This document shows positions 35,407-46,985 of a DNA stretch of 64,000 bases, in pieces (the first letter of the stretch is position 1; each line of letters starts with the position of its first letter). Source of the DNA: Odiellus spinosus (taxonomy: Eukaryota; Arthropoda; Arachnida; Opiliones; Phalangiidae). Location of the stretch: the NCBI GenBank assembly GCA_963920705.1, contig OY987234.1:23145794-23209793 (forward strand), given 5' to 3'. Below the pieces are notes generated by a model that was not told the DNA's origin, searched no databases, and was given only the letters and a program-made list of their open reading frames with translations. Made by a program: the position numbers and the translations under genes.

Positions 35407-35578
35407 CAATAGACCTCTCGCGTTTATTTTGACCATCTCTCCAATTTTCAACTGGATTAAGCAACCCATTGAATCAGATCCGCTCACGCGCAGTAATGAC
35501 GATGTTTCATCCCCCTTTGCTTGTCTGATTTTGTGGGTTGCTTTAAAATAAACGCGAGAGTTCTATTGGCCAACTCGG
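35407..35578. mobile_element. Palindromic MITE-like element, about 170 bp
   Basis: The left arm CAATAGACCTCTCGCGTTTA pairs with the right arm, whose reverse complement is CAATAGAACTCTCGCGTTTA. The match continues through TTTT and, after a short gap, through GCAACCCA and AATCAGA. About 50 bp of each arm is therefore paired, leaving a short loop. Non-coding; no clear target duplication. Confidence 0.82.
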
Positions 35579-36245
35579 TACAAACCTATTGAAACGAGTG
35601 TAGTATGGTCTAAAAACAGTAAATTAAAAATTTCGACTAAAAATATTCTACTGTTTTCTCGTAAAGATTTGAAATTCGCGTTTCAGTCGATAATTTGAAG
35701 CGTGGATAATTTCCCGTTCCTTATTTGTTTCTGGTGTTATGGCTTCGTAATGGTGTCGCGAGGTGGGAATAGCGTATGGAAGGGAGATGACAATGACGTT
35801 GTTTACGTTTTTATCTGGCCAGCGCGGGGTAGAGACGACGGGGGCATATTGGATCGAATGAACTGGGCCAGAACATTTTGATAGCCTTCATTATATTACG
35901 CATTTCGTGGGGGGTGTTTATTATACTCCCGTTGCAAACATTCTTTAACGTCAACGCCTGCATTTCGGACACTGCACGGCCCGGAAGACCAAAGCCAAAA
36001 TATACGCGTAAACCTTTTTTATGTTTCGACTGCGGGAAAGGTCTATTGAATTTTATGAATATATTATTTTGGGATGGCTTTTGAATTATCGAGTTATTCC
36101 TTTTTTATCTATTGTCAGAATCAGTTTGAAATTTCTTTCATTCGGAGGTATTAGTGGGAAACTGATGATAATGACCCTTTCCCCTTTGACGAATATATTA
36201 CCAATCGATAGTCTTTAATCACGATCCCTGTTTTGAGTTTAAAGC

Positions 36246-36540
36246 GTGACGTCAGTTTTACTTTTTATTCCAATATTTACCCATAGATAACGAAAGAAAT
36301 AGGCTTAACAAATGAAAATCAATCTTCTAATTACGTTTAAAATTGTCCATATTGAAAAATGCTTACGAGTTGGACCAAATTTCATTTGGTTTATTTCCAG
36401 ATCGAATTCGGGTTATTTCATTTGGTTAATTTCCAGATCGAATTCAAAAGGCGTTCTTCAATATTAAAAAATATTTGAACAAAATACACGATTTTTCCTG
36501 ATTGGGTGCGCGTTGAAATGTAAAGTAAAACTGACGTCAC
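36246..36540. mobile_element. GTGACGTCAG inverted-repeat element, about 295 bp
   Basis: The left arm GTGACGTCAGTTTTACTTTT and the reverse complement of the right arm GTGACGTCAGTTTTACTTTA agree at 19 of 20 bases, then continue with mismatches through TATTCCAA / CATTTCAA. Single related ends occur at 27290 (GTGACGTAGGTTTTACTTTA) and, inverted, at about 17055-17093. Inside, a tandem duplication of about 39 bp (ATTTCATTTGGTT...CAGATCGAATTC) lies at 36379-36446. Confidence 0.78.
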
Positions 36541-37033
36541 GGGCGTATTTAAAAACGTCGAATACGAAATTTGGGTCCATTCTGTAGAATGATAAGCAAT
36601 TTTCAATACATCTTCGAACAATATCGTACACCCACCACGATCGTAGGGGGAAGTGGCAAAAAAAAAGCGATCGCGTGTCTCTATGTCACTTCTAATTCCA
36701 CTATGGTCTAAATTCCCTGGTGCCATCAAAACCCACTGACAGGAGAATCTTGAGAGAGAAAAACTCTTTTTTTTTCTCTCGTTGTATTAACGTAATAACG
36801 TGATAGATAACAAATAGAACAAATCATCTTAGATGAAAAATGTTTCTTTTTATCAGATCCTCTCCCAGACCCGATGTTTTTATCTTAAAGGGAATATGAA
36901 ATCAAAAAAGGTTTTTTCCAATGTTTATTTTCTTAGCCATTGTACCATATTACGACCTCCGCTAATCTATTGTTAATTAGATCTAGTAAATTAAGTTAAA
37001 ATTACTCCTGATTTTTAGATCTTTAAAATACCG

Positions 37034-37203
37034 TTAGATATTTTTGGACATCTTTAGACAACGTATATATATTTTTAGAGATCTTTGGACATTTTAGACA
37101 TCTCTAGACAATGTTTAGATATTTTTAAATATCTTTGGACATTTTTGGTCAATTTTAGACATCTTTAGTCAATGTTTAGATCCATTTCGATATCTTTAAA
37201 TAT
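37034..37203 (+). repeat. Degenerate AT-rich tandem repeat (ATCTTTAGACA)
   Basis: Repeated words TTTTTGGACATCTTTAGACA, ATCTTTGGACATTTTAGACA and CATCTTTAGTCAATGTTTAG across about 170 bp, with irregular periodicity. Simple intergenic satellite-like sequence. Confidence 0.75.
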
Positions 37204-37884
37204 CATTATCCTCTTCACTCTCCCTTTAACGAGTAATGACGTTACGAGGGTGTTGGAGAAGAAAAGAAAAGGCAGGAACATGCCCCCTATTGTTGTTGCT
37301 ACTTCGAAATAAGATAGAAAAAAATAAAAAACAAACAGAAAGAATTGTTAGGTACTTGTTCGTGCCTATATTTTTCTTTCACGCCGTAACTATCCCCTTT
37401 GGGTCCTGTTCTGACAGCCTTTCTATTTCAAAATAAATTTACTACCCTGTCAATAGCAATCCGCGATGTTACGAAATTAGGGATATAAAATATTCGAAGT
37501 TGAATCCGCGTAAGTGCGTAGTCAAAAATCAATTAGGATGTCGGCGCTTTAAGGTAATGGAGGACAGATAAAAAACTCTTCTTGAACGAACAAGAAAATA
37601 AAAAAATTGTCCTTCGTTTTCCCCAAGGAATTGACGGGAAAAATGCCAGTTTCCGAATATCTAACTGTCAAAAATGGGTACAAAATTTCAGAATATATTA
37701 AGGAAAAGTTGCGAGTACGCGTGGAAGAAAGCAACCACAGAGAAAATTTATAAATAGTTGACATTCTCAATTTATTCCCATAGAATAAGCAAAGAAATTG
37801 GATTTTCCAATAAGGGAACATTATTTAATTTGGTCAGATTTGATTTTAATTGGAAAATTTACATATAATTCGACCAAATAAACT

Positions 37885-37965
37885 CAAATGCGAGTTTTTA
37901 CGCGTACTATAAAAGGCTAAATCGTTTAAAAATTGCATTTTATAATTGAGTATAGTATCCCTTTA
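37885..37965 (-). repeat. AT-rich repeat with TTTAAAGGGATACTA end, copy 3
   Basis: GAGTTTTTACGCGTACTATAA, about 50 bp of AT-rich sequence, then GTATAGTATCCCTTTAAA. The order and spacing match the copy at 34480-34566. Confidence 0.55.
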
Positions 37966-40514
37966 AATAAAAATAAAAATTCAAAATAAATTTTTGCGAA
38001 TTTTTAAATCTTATTTAAGCTTAAGTCCATTATTTCTTAATTTACTTCGTAACGCCTGATCTAAATGTACATTTTACGAATAAGCTAATCTCACACACAC
38101 GCACACCAAGATTTTCGAAATTTCCGGACATAAGCGAAATAGATTAGTCACTGAAATTAAATCTATTAAAAATATGTCGGTTCATTTCGCGTTACATCAA
38201 TATTCCATTAAAAACGATAATCATTTTCTCGCTACAATGAGAATGGGCTAATGATTAATCGCGTAATAGCGAGTTCCACGAAAACAATGCATTATTAATA
38301 AAATGATTCAACTCGCGCGGCAAACTAGAACATTCTCAATGTTACAAACTATACTTGACACGTAATTTTTCATAATTTTCGCCTCTTCAGCTCACCTTTT
38401 AAGGCTTAAAGCCCCTTTGCCACGGAAATCTAACGTGTCACGAAAACGAAATTAAATTTCAATAGAAAGATATTAGACTTAAAATCGATGGATAGCGATT
38501 GAGGCTCTAGATACTTTAAAATATCAAACTTACCACGTAAAAACTGCCCTAGAAAAGGTGAAAATTGTCAAATTTAGGCGTTTAAATTCGAAACTTACGA
38601 TATGAAAGGTCACTTTATCGATTGAATAATTCCATAGGTAGACATAGCCTGGTATTGGTTTCGAAAAACCAACGACAAGGGGTGATTATTAAATGTTTCC
38701 ACGAAATTCGGGCGCTATCTTCCTCGACTCTTTGACAGATTTTATAGAGAACATTTTAAACCGTAAAGGGAAGATGAAACAGAAAGGTTTCATAATATAA
38801 AGGTTCAGGGTTATTCGAACGAGTTCTTTCTCTCTAAATATTGATTGTTTCTCTGTTTATCTTCTCTTTAAACGCGTGCGCGATAAATATTTACAAGGGA
38901 TAAGCTCCTTACGATTATCTGTGGGGAAAATGGGAAATGTTTAATGACGTTTTCCAAACTAACTGCGCGAATTTAGAGGGAGGAAGGGAAAAGGGAGAAT
39001 CGATTATTTAATTTTAGAATTTTTAAAAAACCCCAACAAAATAACGCTGAAATGAATAGGAAAGAGGTACGTTAAAGGGGTGCTTAAAGAGTTTAAAAAT
39101 ATATTTATATTTTGCAAATTTTAAATGGAAATTAAATTAATTAGCTTAGATTAGTATGGTTTCTTTATTAACATGAAAATTAAACCAAGGGATCAGAGGA
39201 AGACTAAATATCCAGGGTTATGAGAGACTTACGCTTTAACCAAAATCTATAGGAAATGGAAAATACCTTTAGTCCTATCACTGTCCCTTTAAAAATATAT
39301 AATGGAAAAACGTTTAACAACAATTATCCTAGAAATTCTACCTAAAAAAATAAGAAGGGGCGTGGGAAAATAGGCGGTCCTCTTCAGTCTTCGCTGATAT
39401 TGAGAACAATGAAATTGTCTTGGAAAGAAGATTTTTAGCTCAAGATTCCGCTTTCTCTAAAATAATTGGGGCGCGTCTAAATGATGACATTAATTTTTTT
39501 TAAGAATCCTATAGTCTTGTAAGGTATCATTGTTTTTTTACTATTATTCTAACTCGTGTAGTTTTTTTTTTAAATTAAAAATATTTAAGATATAGAGGAT
39601 ACCTATTGTTGTACAATTATATCCTGGTTTCTTAGCTAAGCCTATTTTCCGGGTATGTTTTAATATTTGTTTGTAATTCTACCTTTAATTAGATTTAATT
39701 TGAATACGATTCATAATCAATGTAATTCAAAATCAAACTTGAATTAATTAAGAAAGTGTGTACGATAATTATCCGTTCCTGGCGCAAAATATATGATATT
39801 TATATCAAACAAAATTTTGAAAAATTACAAAAAACGTTAGTCATTCTATCACAGTTAAAAATATTTCAATATCTCGCTGATAAAAACTATAATTAACCTC
39901 ATTAATATACATGATAAAAGCTTTTAAGAGCGTGTCTTTTTAATATGATTATTAAATGTAGGTAAAACACCCCCTCAAATGAAACCTTGTAGACTCTATT
40001 TTCTTTTAAGACAACACGAAACAATACTGTGGTAATTAGAAATGACTCTATTAGAAACGCTTCAAAAACTACAATTAAATACATTTTTTTTTTAAGAAAT
40101 AAGGTTTGTAATAGCGCCTACTTCCATTCTTACAATTCGTTTGTGGTGGTAGTAGTAGTTAGGGGATAATAATAATAAAAATAATATATTAAAAAGAGGC
40201 AGTCTAATGGTCATGCACTGTTAATCGGAGAATGGACCACTGACCCCGCTAAGCCTATATCTACCTTCCTTTTTTTAAAAAAAGAACCGAATTATCCAGA
40301 TAGACACGCTATTATGGCCGTCTATGGAACGCTTCGATGCTTTTTTTAAACACCAAATTCAGGGTCACTGATATTAATAAGATTTGAGGTCTTTATTGTC
40401 ATTAACATAAATAATATTAAATATAGCGGACGCTAAATAATGATTCAAGTGGTGCGGCGAATGAATAAAGAGCTAGTCTAACGATCTGTACCTAAATTTT
40501 GTATTTAAAACACC

Positions 40515-40655
40515 TTTAAAGGGACTATCTGCGTTCCCTTTAAAGTCTCCTTCTTTATTCGCTTAGCAGACGACGTTTAGCGTACGAAATCGTTCAGCCA
40601 AAGCTAGCCTGTGTGAGTAAGGGAAGATGACTTAAAAGGAGAAAACTCTAGAGTA
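40515..40655 (+). repeat. Third copy of the 145-bp AAAGGGACTATCTGC repeat
   Basis: TTTAAAGGGACTATCTGCG, TTTAAAGTCTCCTTC, GCTTAGCAGAC, TTCAGCCAAAGCTAGCCTG and TAAGGGAAGATG appear in the same order as in the tandem copies at 3970-4258. Confidence 0.7.
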
Positions 40656-41210
40656 TATAGGGCCTTTAATTGAGGCAGAAAAAATATGGTTGTTTCTCAA
40701 AATTATGGGGGTCCTAAATTAAATAGAAATTCAATATTGTTCGTGAAAACTGGAGGTTGCAGGTTTTTTTTAAAAATAGATTGTAGGCAAACTAATCTGT
40801 GCAAAATTATGAAATTAGTTTTAAAATAAACATTGAAACTATCTTTATTTATTAAAATAACAGGACTGAAAAAATCTGGAAGTATTAGGAAATAAATCTG
40901 AAAATTCAAAAACCAAAGTTACAAAGTTCAAACCGAATGCTCGCGTTCGTGGTGGTTCAAATGAGGTGATATGCAATGTAAAAACTTGCTTCAACTTTAC
41001 TTACTCTTCTTGAACACTATTATTTTACACGATTTTTAATTAATAGCTCCGCTGAAGCTGGCGGGCCGTACCTACAGGCGACGGAGGAGCTGATCTAAGT
41101 TGGCTGTGGAACCAAAGGGGATGAAACAAATTTAATATGTAAATATATGAGAATTCACGTTTTTCGTAATTATGCCAGTGTAAAATGGTGGGGAAATGAG
41201 CCTGACTCCA

Positions 41211-41321
41211 GTTTTCCAGTGAAAACTAAAGCATCGTCTGCATTTTCAAATCTCGTGAAAAATACAAATTCAAATTACGCGGGAGATGCAGACGAAGTTT
41301 TGGTTTTCAATGGAAAAAGTT
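41211..41321. mobile_element. Hairpin element upstream of SREK1
   Basis: The left arm GTTTTCCAGTGAAAACTAAA and the reverse complement of the right arm TTTTTCCATTGAAAACCAAA pair. Pairing continues through TCGTCTGCAT on both sides, giving arms of about 35 bp around a loop of about 35 nt. It lies 350 bp upstream of the SREK1 start codon. Most simply a short MITE. Confidence 0.72.
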
Positions 41322-41670
41322 AAAGGATTTTAATCCGTCAAATTCAATATTATTTGTTTGAGTAAACTCTCAACTAAAAACAATTTTTGAATTAACTGGC
41401 CACAAGGCTAGTAGATCCCTAAACATTTAAATTTTAAATTATCCCTTCTAATTTTTAAATTGGACAATATCCAGGTAAACTACCTTATTTCCCACCCTGT
41501 TGCCCATTGTCCACGGATTCCAGCTTTCTTTCCGGTTGTCGGCAACACGGCACGGATCAAAGCTGAATCCCTGCATGCGGTTTTGTTTTCATAAAGCAAT
41601 TTTAAATGCTAATTCATGGTTTAATTACTCTATTTAAATAAGTTTGAAAGTTAATCGTTAGAGGCTCAAG

Positions 41671-44600
41671 ATGGGAGACGTTAAGGTAAATATAACTTAT
41701 TAGGTTTTTTAATATAGTAATTTTTCTGTGGCTATTAGCTAAGCCTAATTCTCCTTGAAAATTCAAAATGCTATAAAATTCAATCCAATTTTAATTGATA
41801 AACCAAAATTTTTTAGCTCGAAATGAGTAGCATGACTACTCTGGATACGAAAGTAATCCAAGTAACAAATGTTGCACCTGCGGCGACGATAGAACAGATG
41901 ACAACTTTGTTTAGTTTCCTTGGCAAGATCGAAGATATAAAATTGTACCCTTCAGAGTTCGTAATGATTCATGACGTGCTGAATTATAAGGTAATATAAT
42001 CTCTAAATTAATAAGAGTTTAAACTAAGTATAATGACCATCTAATTCAGCCTTCGTCGCGTATTTGTTACGTAAAATATGACGAATCCTGGAGTGTGGGA
42101 GTAGCTCAGCATTTGACTAACACGGTGTTCATCGATAGAGCTTTGATTGTTGTTCCTGTAGTAGATGGTAAGTGATATAACGATTTTAATAGATAGAATA
42201 GCTACAAAATTACGATGAATTTAATTGTACCAGGCCAAATTCCGGATGAAAGTCAAGCCATGTCTTTAGCCGCTTCAAATGTCCCGGGTATCTTGGGTTC
42301 GGGACCTAGTCATCTTATTAATCAGGTAAATTAATTTGGGTTCTTTTTATTGAAGGAAGGGGTCAGATACTTGCCAAAATCTAAGATCTGACTGTTCTTG
42401 ATACGAAATTAATATCAAAATCCAAAAATCTCTCCCAAAAAATGCGTTACAATCCTTACAAAGTCATGTCTGACCCCTTGAAACAAAAACCTTCTCTTTT
42501 TCCTCTTTTAATAGAGATTTGTTTAAACTTCAGGTAACGAATCTAGCGGGAGCGCAAGTTGTAACGACTGTAGATCCTACATTAACAGCGTTAGGTCTAC
42601 CCCAATATCCTCCTCTTCCCGCTACTCTGGACCCTTTAAAGATCGAGGAAATTAGAAGAACAATCTACGTTGGAAATTTAGCTCCATCCGTGACTTCGGA
42701 ACAACTTCTCAAGTTTTTCAATCATATCGGAGAAGTTAAATACGTTCGAATGGCTGGAGCCGAAAATGCCACCAATAGATTCGCATTTATCGAATTTACG
42801 GAACAAACTAGTTTGACAAAGGCCCTTCAATATAATGGTTTCTTATTTTCCGGTAGACCTTTGAAGTAAGTTGTACCAAAAAAGGATAGAAGTTACTCTA
42901 GGAAGCGGTTTCAGCCCGTTCAACTTCCAACTTTCGCTTGTAACTGGTTTAAAATGTTAAAACTAAGAGGGGGGAGTTTAAATTATAGGGGCTGGCACTA
43001 TAACCAAGGCTTAGTTAAAAATAAGGGGGGTGGATTAAATTATAGGGACTCGCACTATAACCAAGGCTTAGTTAAAACTAAGGAGGGGTGTTTAAATTGT
43101 AGGGGCTGCCACTAAAGCCAAGGCTTACTTAAAAATAAGGGGAGTATAAGTGTATTTAAGAGTTCCCCTTTCGTAACTTTTCTATATCCTTTCATAGTCG
43201 TACGAAATGACGCAAAAATTACCATCTCTTAATTTAAAATTTATTTCTATAAAGAGTAAACCACTCGAACAATGCCATAGTTAAACCTCAAACTAAGAGT
43301 TCCGAAGCAGCTCAAAGAGAAATAGAGGAAGCCATGAAGAGAGTTCGAGAAGCCCAATCTCTTATTACAGCAGCCATAGAACCAGGTTCGTATCTATAAA
43401 CCTAATGAACGGAAATCGTTAAATCACCCTGAAATAGAATCTTTATTCGCCGAGTTAGCGGATCCGGAAAAGAAGAAAGAAGGAACGAGGAGTCGTTCTC
43501 GTTCTCGATCGCGCAAACGTTCTAGGTCTACTTCGAGATCAGTCAGAAGATCAAGATCTCGCGGCCGTAGATCAGTTTCAAGGGGGCGAATCGGTTCTAG
43601 ATCACGTCGTAGCGGCTCTCATTCGAAAAGATCGCCAATTGTACGCCCTTCTTCTAAAAGAAGGTCTAGAACCAGATCCAGATCGAAGGAACGCAAAGTT
43701 CGAAAATCCATTTCTCCAAGGAAAAAGAGTAGATCGAAGAGTACTGAAAGATTGATCAAGAAAAGATCGAAAAGAAGTCGTTCCAGATCTAAAGATCGTA
43801 GTGGAAAATCGAGTAAAAGCTCTAGCGCCAGTAAATCGAGGAGTAAAGATGATTCTAAATCAGAACGTAGCGGACGTAAAGATCGATCTCCCAGGAAAGA
43901 TAAATCTCCCAGAGCCGAAAGTAGTCGCGATAAAGGAAGAAGTAAAAGAGATGGAAGCGATGAAAGACGAAAATCTAGTAAAATTAAAGCGGAAAAACCG
44001 TACTCGGTTAAGGAAGAGGAAGGGGCTGATACGGAAAGATTAGAAGGTCCCGCCGAAGCCACTACATTACGCGTTAAAAAAGAAAACTCTGAAGATGAAA
44101 CTTCGGGACCAATGATGCCTCCCCCTCCACCCGATATTAAAACTGAAGAATCCGCTCCACCCCCACCAGCAATAGACGAAGATGCTGATAATGAAGATGG
44201 ACCGGGTGGTCCCAGGGACGAAGAAGATGAAGAAGATAAAGAGTCAGATGACTCCAAAAGCGACGATTCTCCACCGCCAAAAGATAAGTAAGTTACTGAT
44301 TTTGGAACGTTGATAATTGACGGATGAAAACTATTGGCCAAACATTAATATTTCTTAATTTAAGGTCTCCAAGCATCGAGAAAAGACGCAGTAAATCCCC
44401 AAGAAGAAAAACTTCACGATCCCCTCATCGTAAATGGTCACCATCTCCCCCGAGAAAGATTCGACATAGAAGCCGATCGAGATCGCCTGTTCGTAAAATT
44501 AGGAGGGGCCGAAAATCTCGCACGCCAAGCCCTCCTCCAATCAGAAGAAAGCCTAGGAGAGGACATTCTCGATCTTTCTCGCCTCCTATTCGCAGGAGAT

Positions 44601-45365
44601 CCTCCCCTCCTTTCAGATCCAGCAGATCTCGAACCAGATCACGAACGAGATCACCACCACCGATTAGAATTAAACACAGATCGCCCCCTAGACATAGATC
44701 TCGCTCCCCTCCGCGACGATCCCCTTCTTGGGGTATCGCTAGTCGACGTAGGCCTTCTCCCAGGGGACGTTCTCCTCCCAGACATCGTTCCAGGACTCCT
44801 CCCCCTATAAGATCAAGAAGATCAAGATCCCCTATCAAACGTAGATCAAGAACGCCCAAGAGAGAATCAACGAAGTAAGACTTAGTTTCGAGGGATGAGT
44901 GAAAAGTTGTTGCTTTCCCTATTAAATAATTTCTGTTTTAGGAGTAAGAAGAAGAAATCCGACAGAGATCGCAGCCGCGAAAAGGAACGAAGTAAGGACA
45001 AGAAAAAAAAGAGACATAGGGAGGAAGAAGAGAAGAAGAGAAACAGAGAATCTTCGACTGAACTTCTAAGAGAAAAAGCCACGATTTCCATGTCAGATTC
45101 AAAAGTTATTAGGAATTACGATGAAGAAGAAAAAGGATACGATAGCAGCGACGGAGAAAGCCGAGAAGGCATTGGGAGATCAAAAATGGCCCTTTTGGAA
45201 AGGCAAGCCGCGAGGGAACGTAGCGAAAGCCCTTCCGGTAGTAGCAGTAACGACGAAAATGATTCGTACATCAAATCACCCAAAGCCCCTCCTCGACTCG
45301 AAGGACCCAAAAGCGACACTGAAAGTGACAGAAGATCCCAATTAATGGATTTAGACAGCGATTAG
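41671..45365 (+). CDS. SREK1: Splicing regulatory glutamine/lysine-rich protein 1 (SREK1/SFRS12)
   Basis: Nuclear SR-related protein modulating splice-site choice. Exons: 41671-41685, 41817-41990, 42050-42167, 42234-42325, 42534-42865, 43255-43385, 43438-44287, 44365-44874, 44942-45365; 2646 nt, 881 residues, in phase to TAG. RRM1 (about residues 17-100) starts KVIQVTNVAPAATIEQM, with SSRICYVKY and AQHLTNTVFIDRALIVVP close to human SREK1. RRM2 (about 176-250) starts RRTIYVGNLAP. The hallmark IEEAMKRVREAQSLITAAIE precedes an RS region of some 550 residues. There are proline (MMPPPPPD) and acidic insertions. The C-terminus RNYDEEEKGYDSS...MDLDSD parallels the human DYDEEEQGYDSE...MDMSD. It is clearly longer than the human protein because of the RS expansion. 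The start uses the 15-nt exon 1 (MGDVK); MSSM in exon 2 is an alternative. Confidence 0.95.
42357..42479. mobile_element. Small inverted-repeat element in SREK1 intron 4
   Basis: The left end AAGGGGTCAGATA and the right end TGTCTGACCCCTT are inverted copies (12 of 13 bases). About 120 bp, non-coding, lying between exons 4 and 5 within 60 bp of the acceptor of exon 5. Confidence 0.62.
42960..43146 (+). repeat. About 61-bp tandem repeat, three copies, in SREK1 intron 5
   Basis: Each unit has TTTAAATTATAGGGGCTGGC or a close variant, then ACTATAACCAAGGCTTAGTT, then AAAATAAGGGG. The third copy has diverged (ACTAAAGCCAAGGCTTACTT). Confidence 0.88.
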
Positions 45366-45660
45366 GAAACAAACGAGGTTAGTACATTAGTTTTAAAAAT
45401 TTAACCACACGGATGTTTAATTTTAAAACACTAATAACATTACGTGTTCTGTGGTAATTATACAAACTGAAACTAAAAATATGCGTACCAGTAACTCTGG
45501 TAGGCAAACTGTTCTAAAAATTTAGTTCATATAATAGTTCAAACCTAATGAATATCCGAAACATGATTTGAAGCTTAAATTACGCATTATCGTCAAATTT
45601 CATCAATCACCAGCCCTACTTAATCTTTCTCCCTGTACTATTTTGTGAATTGGTTTCAGA

Positions 45661-45666
45661 AATAAA
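45661..45666 (+). terminator. Candidate SREK1 poly(A) signal
   Basis: AATAAA about 295 bp after the SREK1 stop codon in AT-rich sequence. Plausible 3' end of the transcript. Confidence 0.4.
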
Positions 45667-45851
45667 TGTGGAATTTCAATTATAACGTATTTTTGACATC
45701 AGGGACAGCCATTAAAAGTCAAACTTTAAGGGAGCTCTCTTAATCCACTCAAATATTTTTACTCCTCTTAATTACTATAAAAAATTAAGGTTTAATGTCC
45801 GCGTTTTAACCACCCGACTTATTCAAATCAACCACCATCTATTTCCACGTA

Positions 45852-46091
45852 CTGGTAGAAAAGGAGATACCAGCCAATCAGAATTTTTCTTGAAAATCTT
45901 ATTACGCGCGCGTTGTTAGATGGCGCCACAGTCTCTGAAGATAGGTTACTTTTGCTTCAATTGATAATTTGAGTTATGTGGCGCCACCTTTTGCGGGCTT
46001 GCCGATTATATGTATATATATTGAAGTGAAAATAGAAAAGGAGGTACCAGCCAATCAGTAATGTGGCGCCACCTTCTGGGGGCTTGCCGTT
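45852..46091 (+). repeat. Duplicated GTGGCGCCACCTT segments
   Basis: AAAAGGAGATACCAGCCAAT near 45860 recurs as AAAAGGAGGTACCAGCCAAT near 46036. ATGTGGCGCCACCTTTTGCG (about 45977) recurs as ATGTGGCGCCACCTTCTGGG (about 46062), each followed by GGCTTGCCG. The self-complementary GTGGCGCCAC core also marks the element at 60801-61208. Confidence 0.7.
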
Positions 46092-46985
46092 TGTATTTAT
46101 AAGTCATATATTAATAATATTGAAATAAAAATATAAGATTTTGATTGATTTAAGCGGGTTTCAAAATGGTGGTCGACCTATAAGTCAGAAATTTAACGTA
46201 CTAAACATTTTATGGTCTAAGAAATATAAAAATATATCGCGTATTAATCACGGTTACCTTTAGTCTCCCTTTAATTTGTATTTTTTTTTATGAACTAAGC
46301 ATTATTAGCTTAATTACGAGCAAACCTCTTAGATTTTTACTTAATTGCCTGGTGGTACCAACTTGTTGAATACTTATCGACAAAAACGTGGTTGGTTTTT
46401 CCATTCAGTTTTTTTTTTCACTTACTTTCCATCGAGTCTTTGCCAGTTATTTTGATGCATTGAAGATGAAAGGGTCGCTCTGCCTTTGGTAGCGCTATTA
46501 AGTTAGGCTGATTTATCTCGTTTGAAGATAAAATTTATTTTCCTCACTTCAAATATTAATGAAATATTAGATCTGAAGAATTCTATAAAATTGCCTTATC
46601 TGTTTCTATTATATCTTCAAATCCCACTGTGGATGGAATTTTAAATGAGATTAGGACCCTAAATTATGTGGGGAATTTTTTAGTAGAATTCAATTTTGAT
46701 TTCAACGTAAGGCTGTGATGAATATACTATATATTAAGTAGCCAAATTCATATTGGATTTTTTAAGCGTATGGTTACTTAGTGGTGTTAATTTACTTATG
46801 GTAGTAACTATATATTTTTAATTTTGTTTCATACTTAATCATTCCACCCAAGTACAACTGGTTACCTATAATTATTTAAACTATGATCAAAAGTCCATCA
46901 CTTTATTCCATAAAAGTAAACAGCGCCCCATAGCTTATTACTATCAGCAAAGGCCCAGTTTTACTTCATATCCCATTGCTTAAAA

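Larger units (their letters stand above)
20650..41670. other. 21-kb gene-poor, repeat-rich intergenic region
   Basis: I found no exon of a recognisable family on either strand. It holds several short terminal-inverted-repeat elements, listed separately, plus duplicated fragments and AT-rich filler. The longest ORF (24985-25410, minus, 141 codons) lacks similarity to anything I know and sits in a GC-richer patch at 24780-25060. Undetected non-coding RNAs, enhancers or small exons cannot be excluded. Confidence 0.55.
45366..46985. other. Intergenic, SREK1 3' UTR and repeats
   Basis: Contains the SREK1 3' UTR at its left end and the GTGGCGCC duplications. I see no coding exon. Confidence 0.5.

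Noticed and set aside
36418-36729. 103-codon minus-strand ORF
   Set aside because: Mostly overlaps the inverted-repeat element at 36246-36540; no conserved domain.
43619-44859. Long minus-strand ORFs of Ser/Leu/Asp-rich composition
   Set aside because: Antisense shadows of the SREK1 arginine-serine region.
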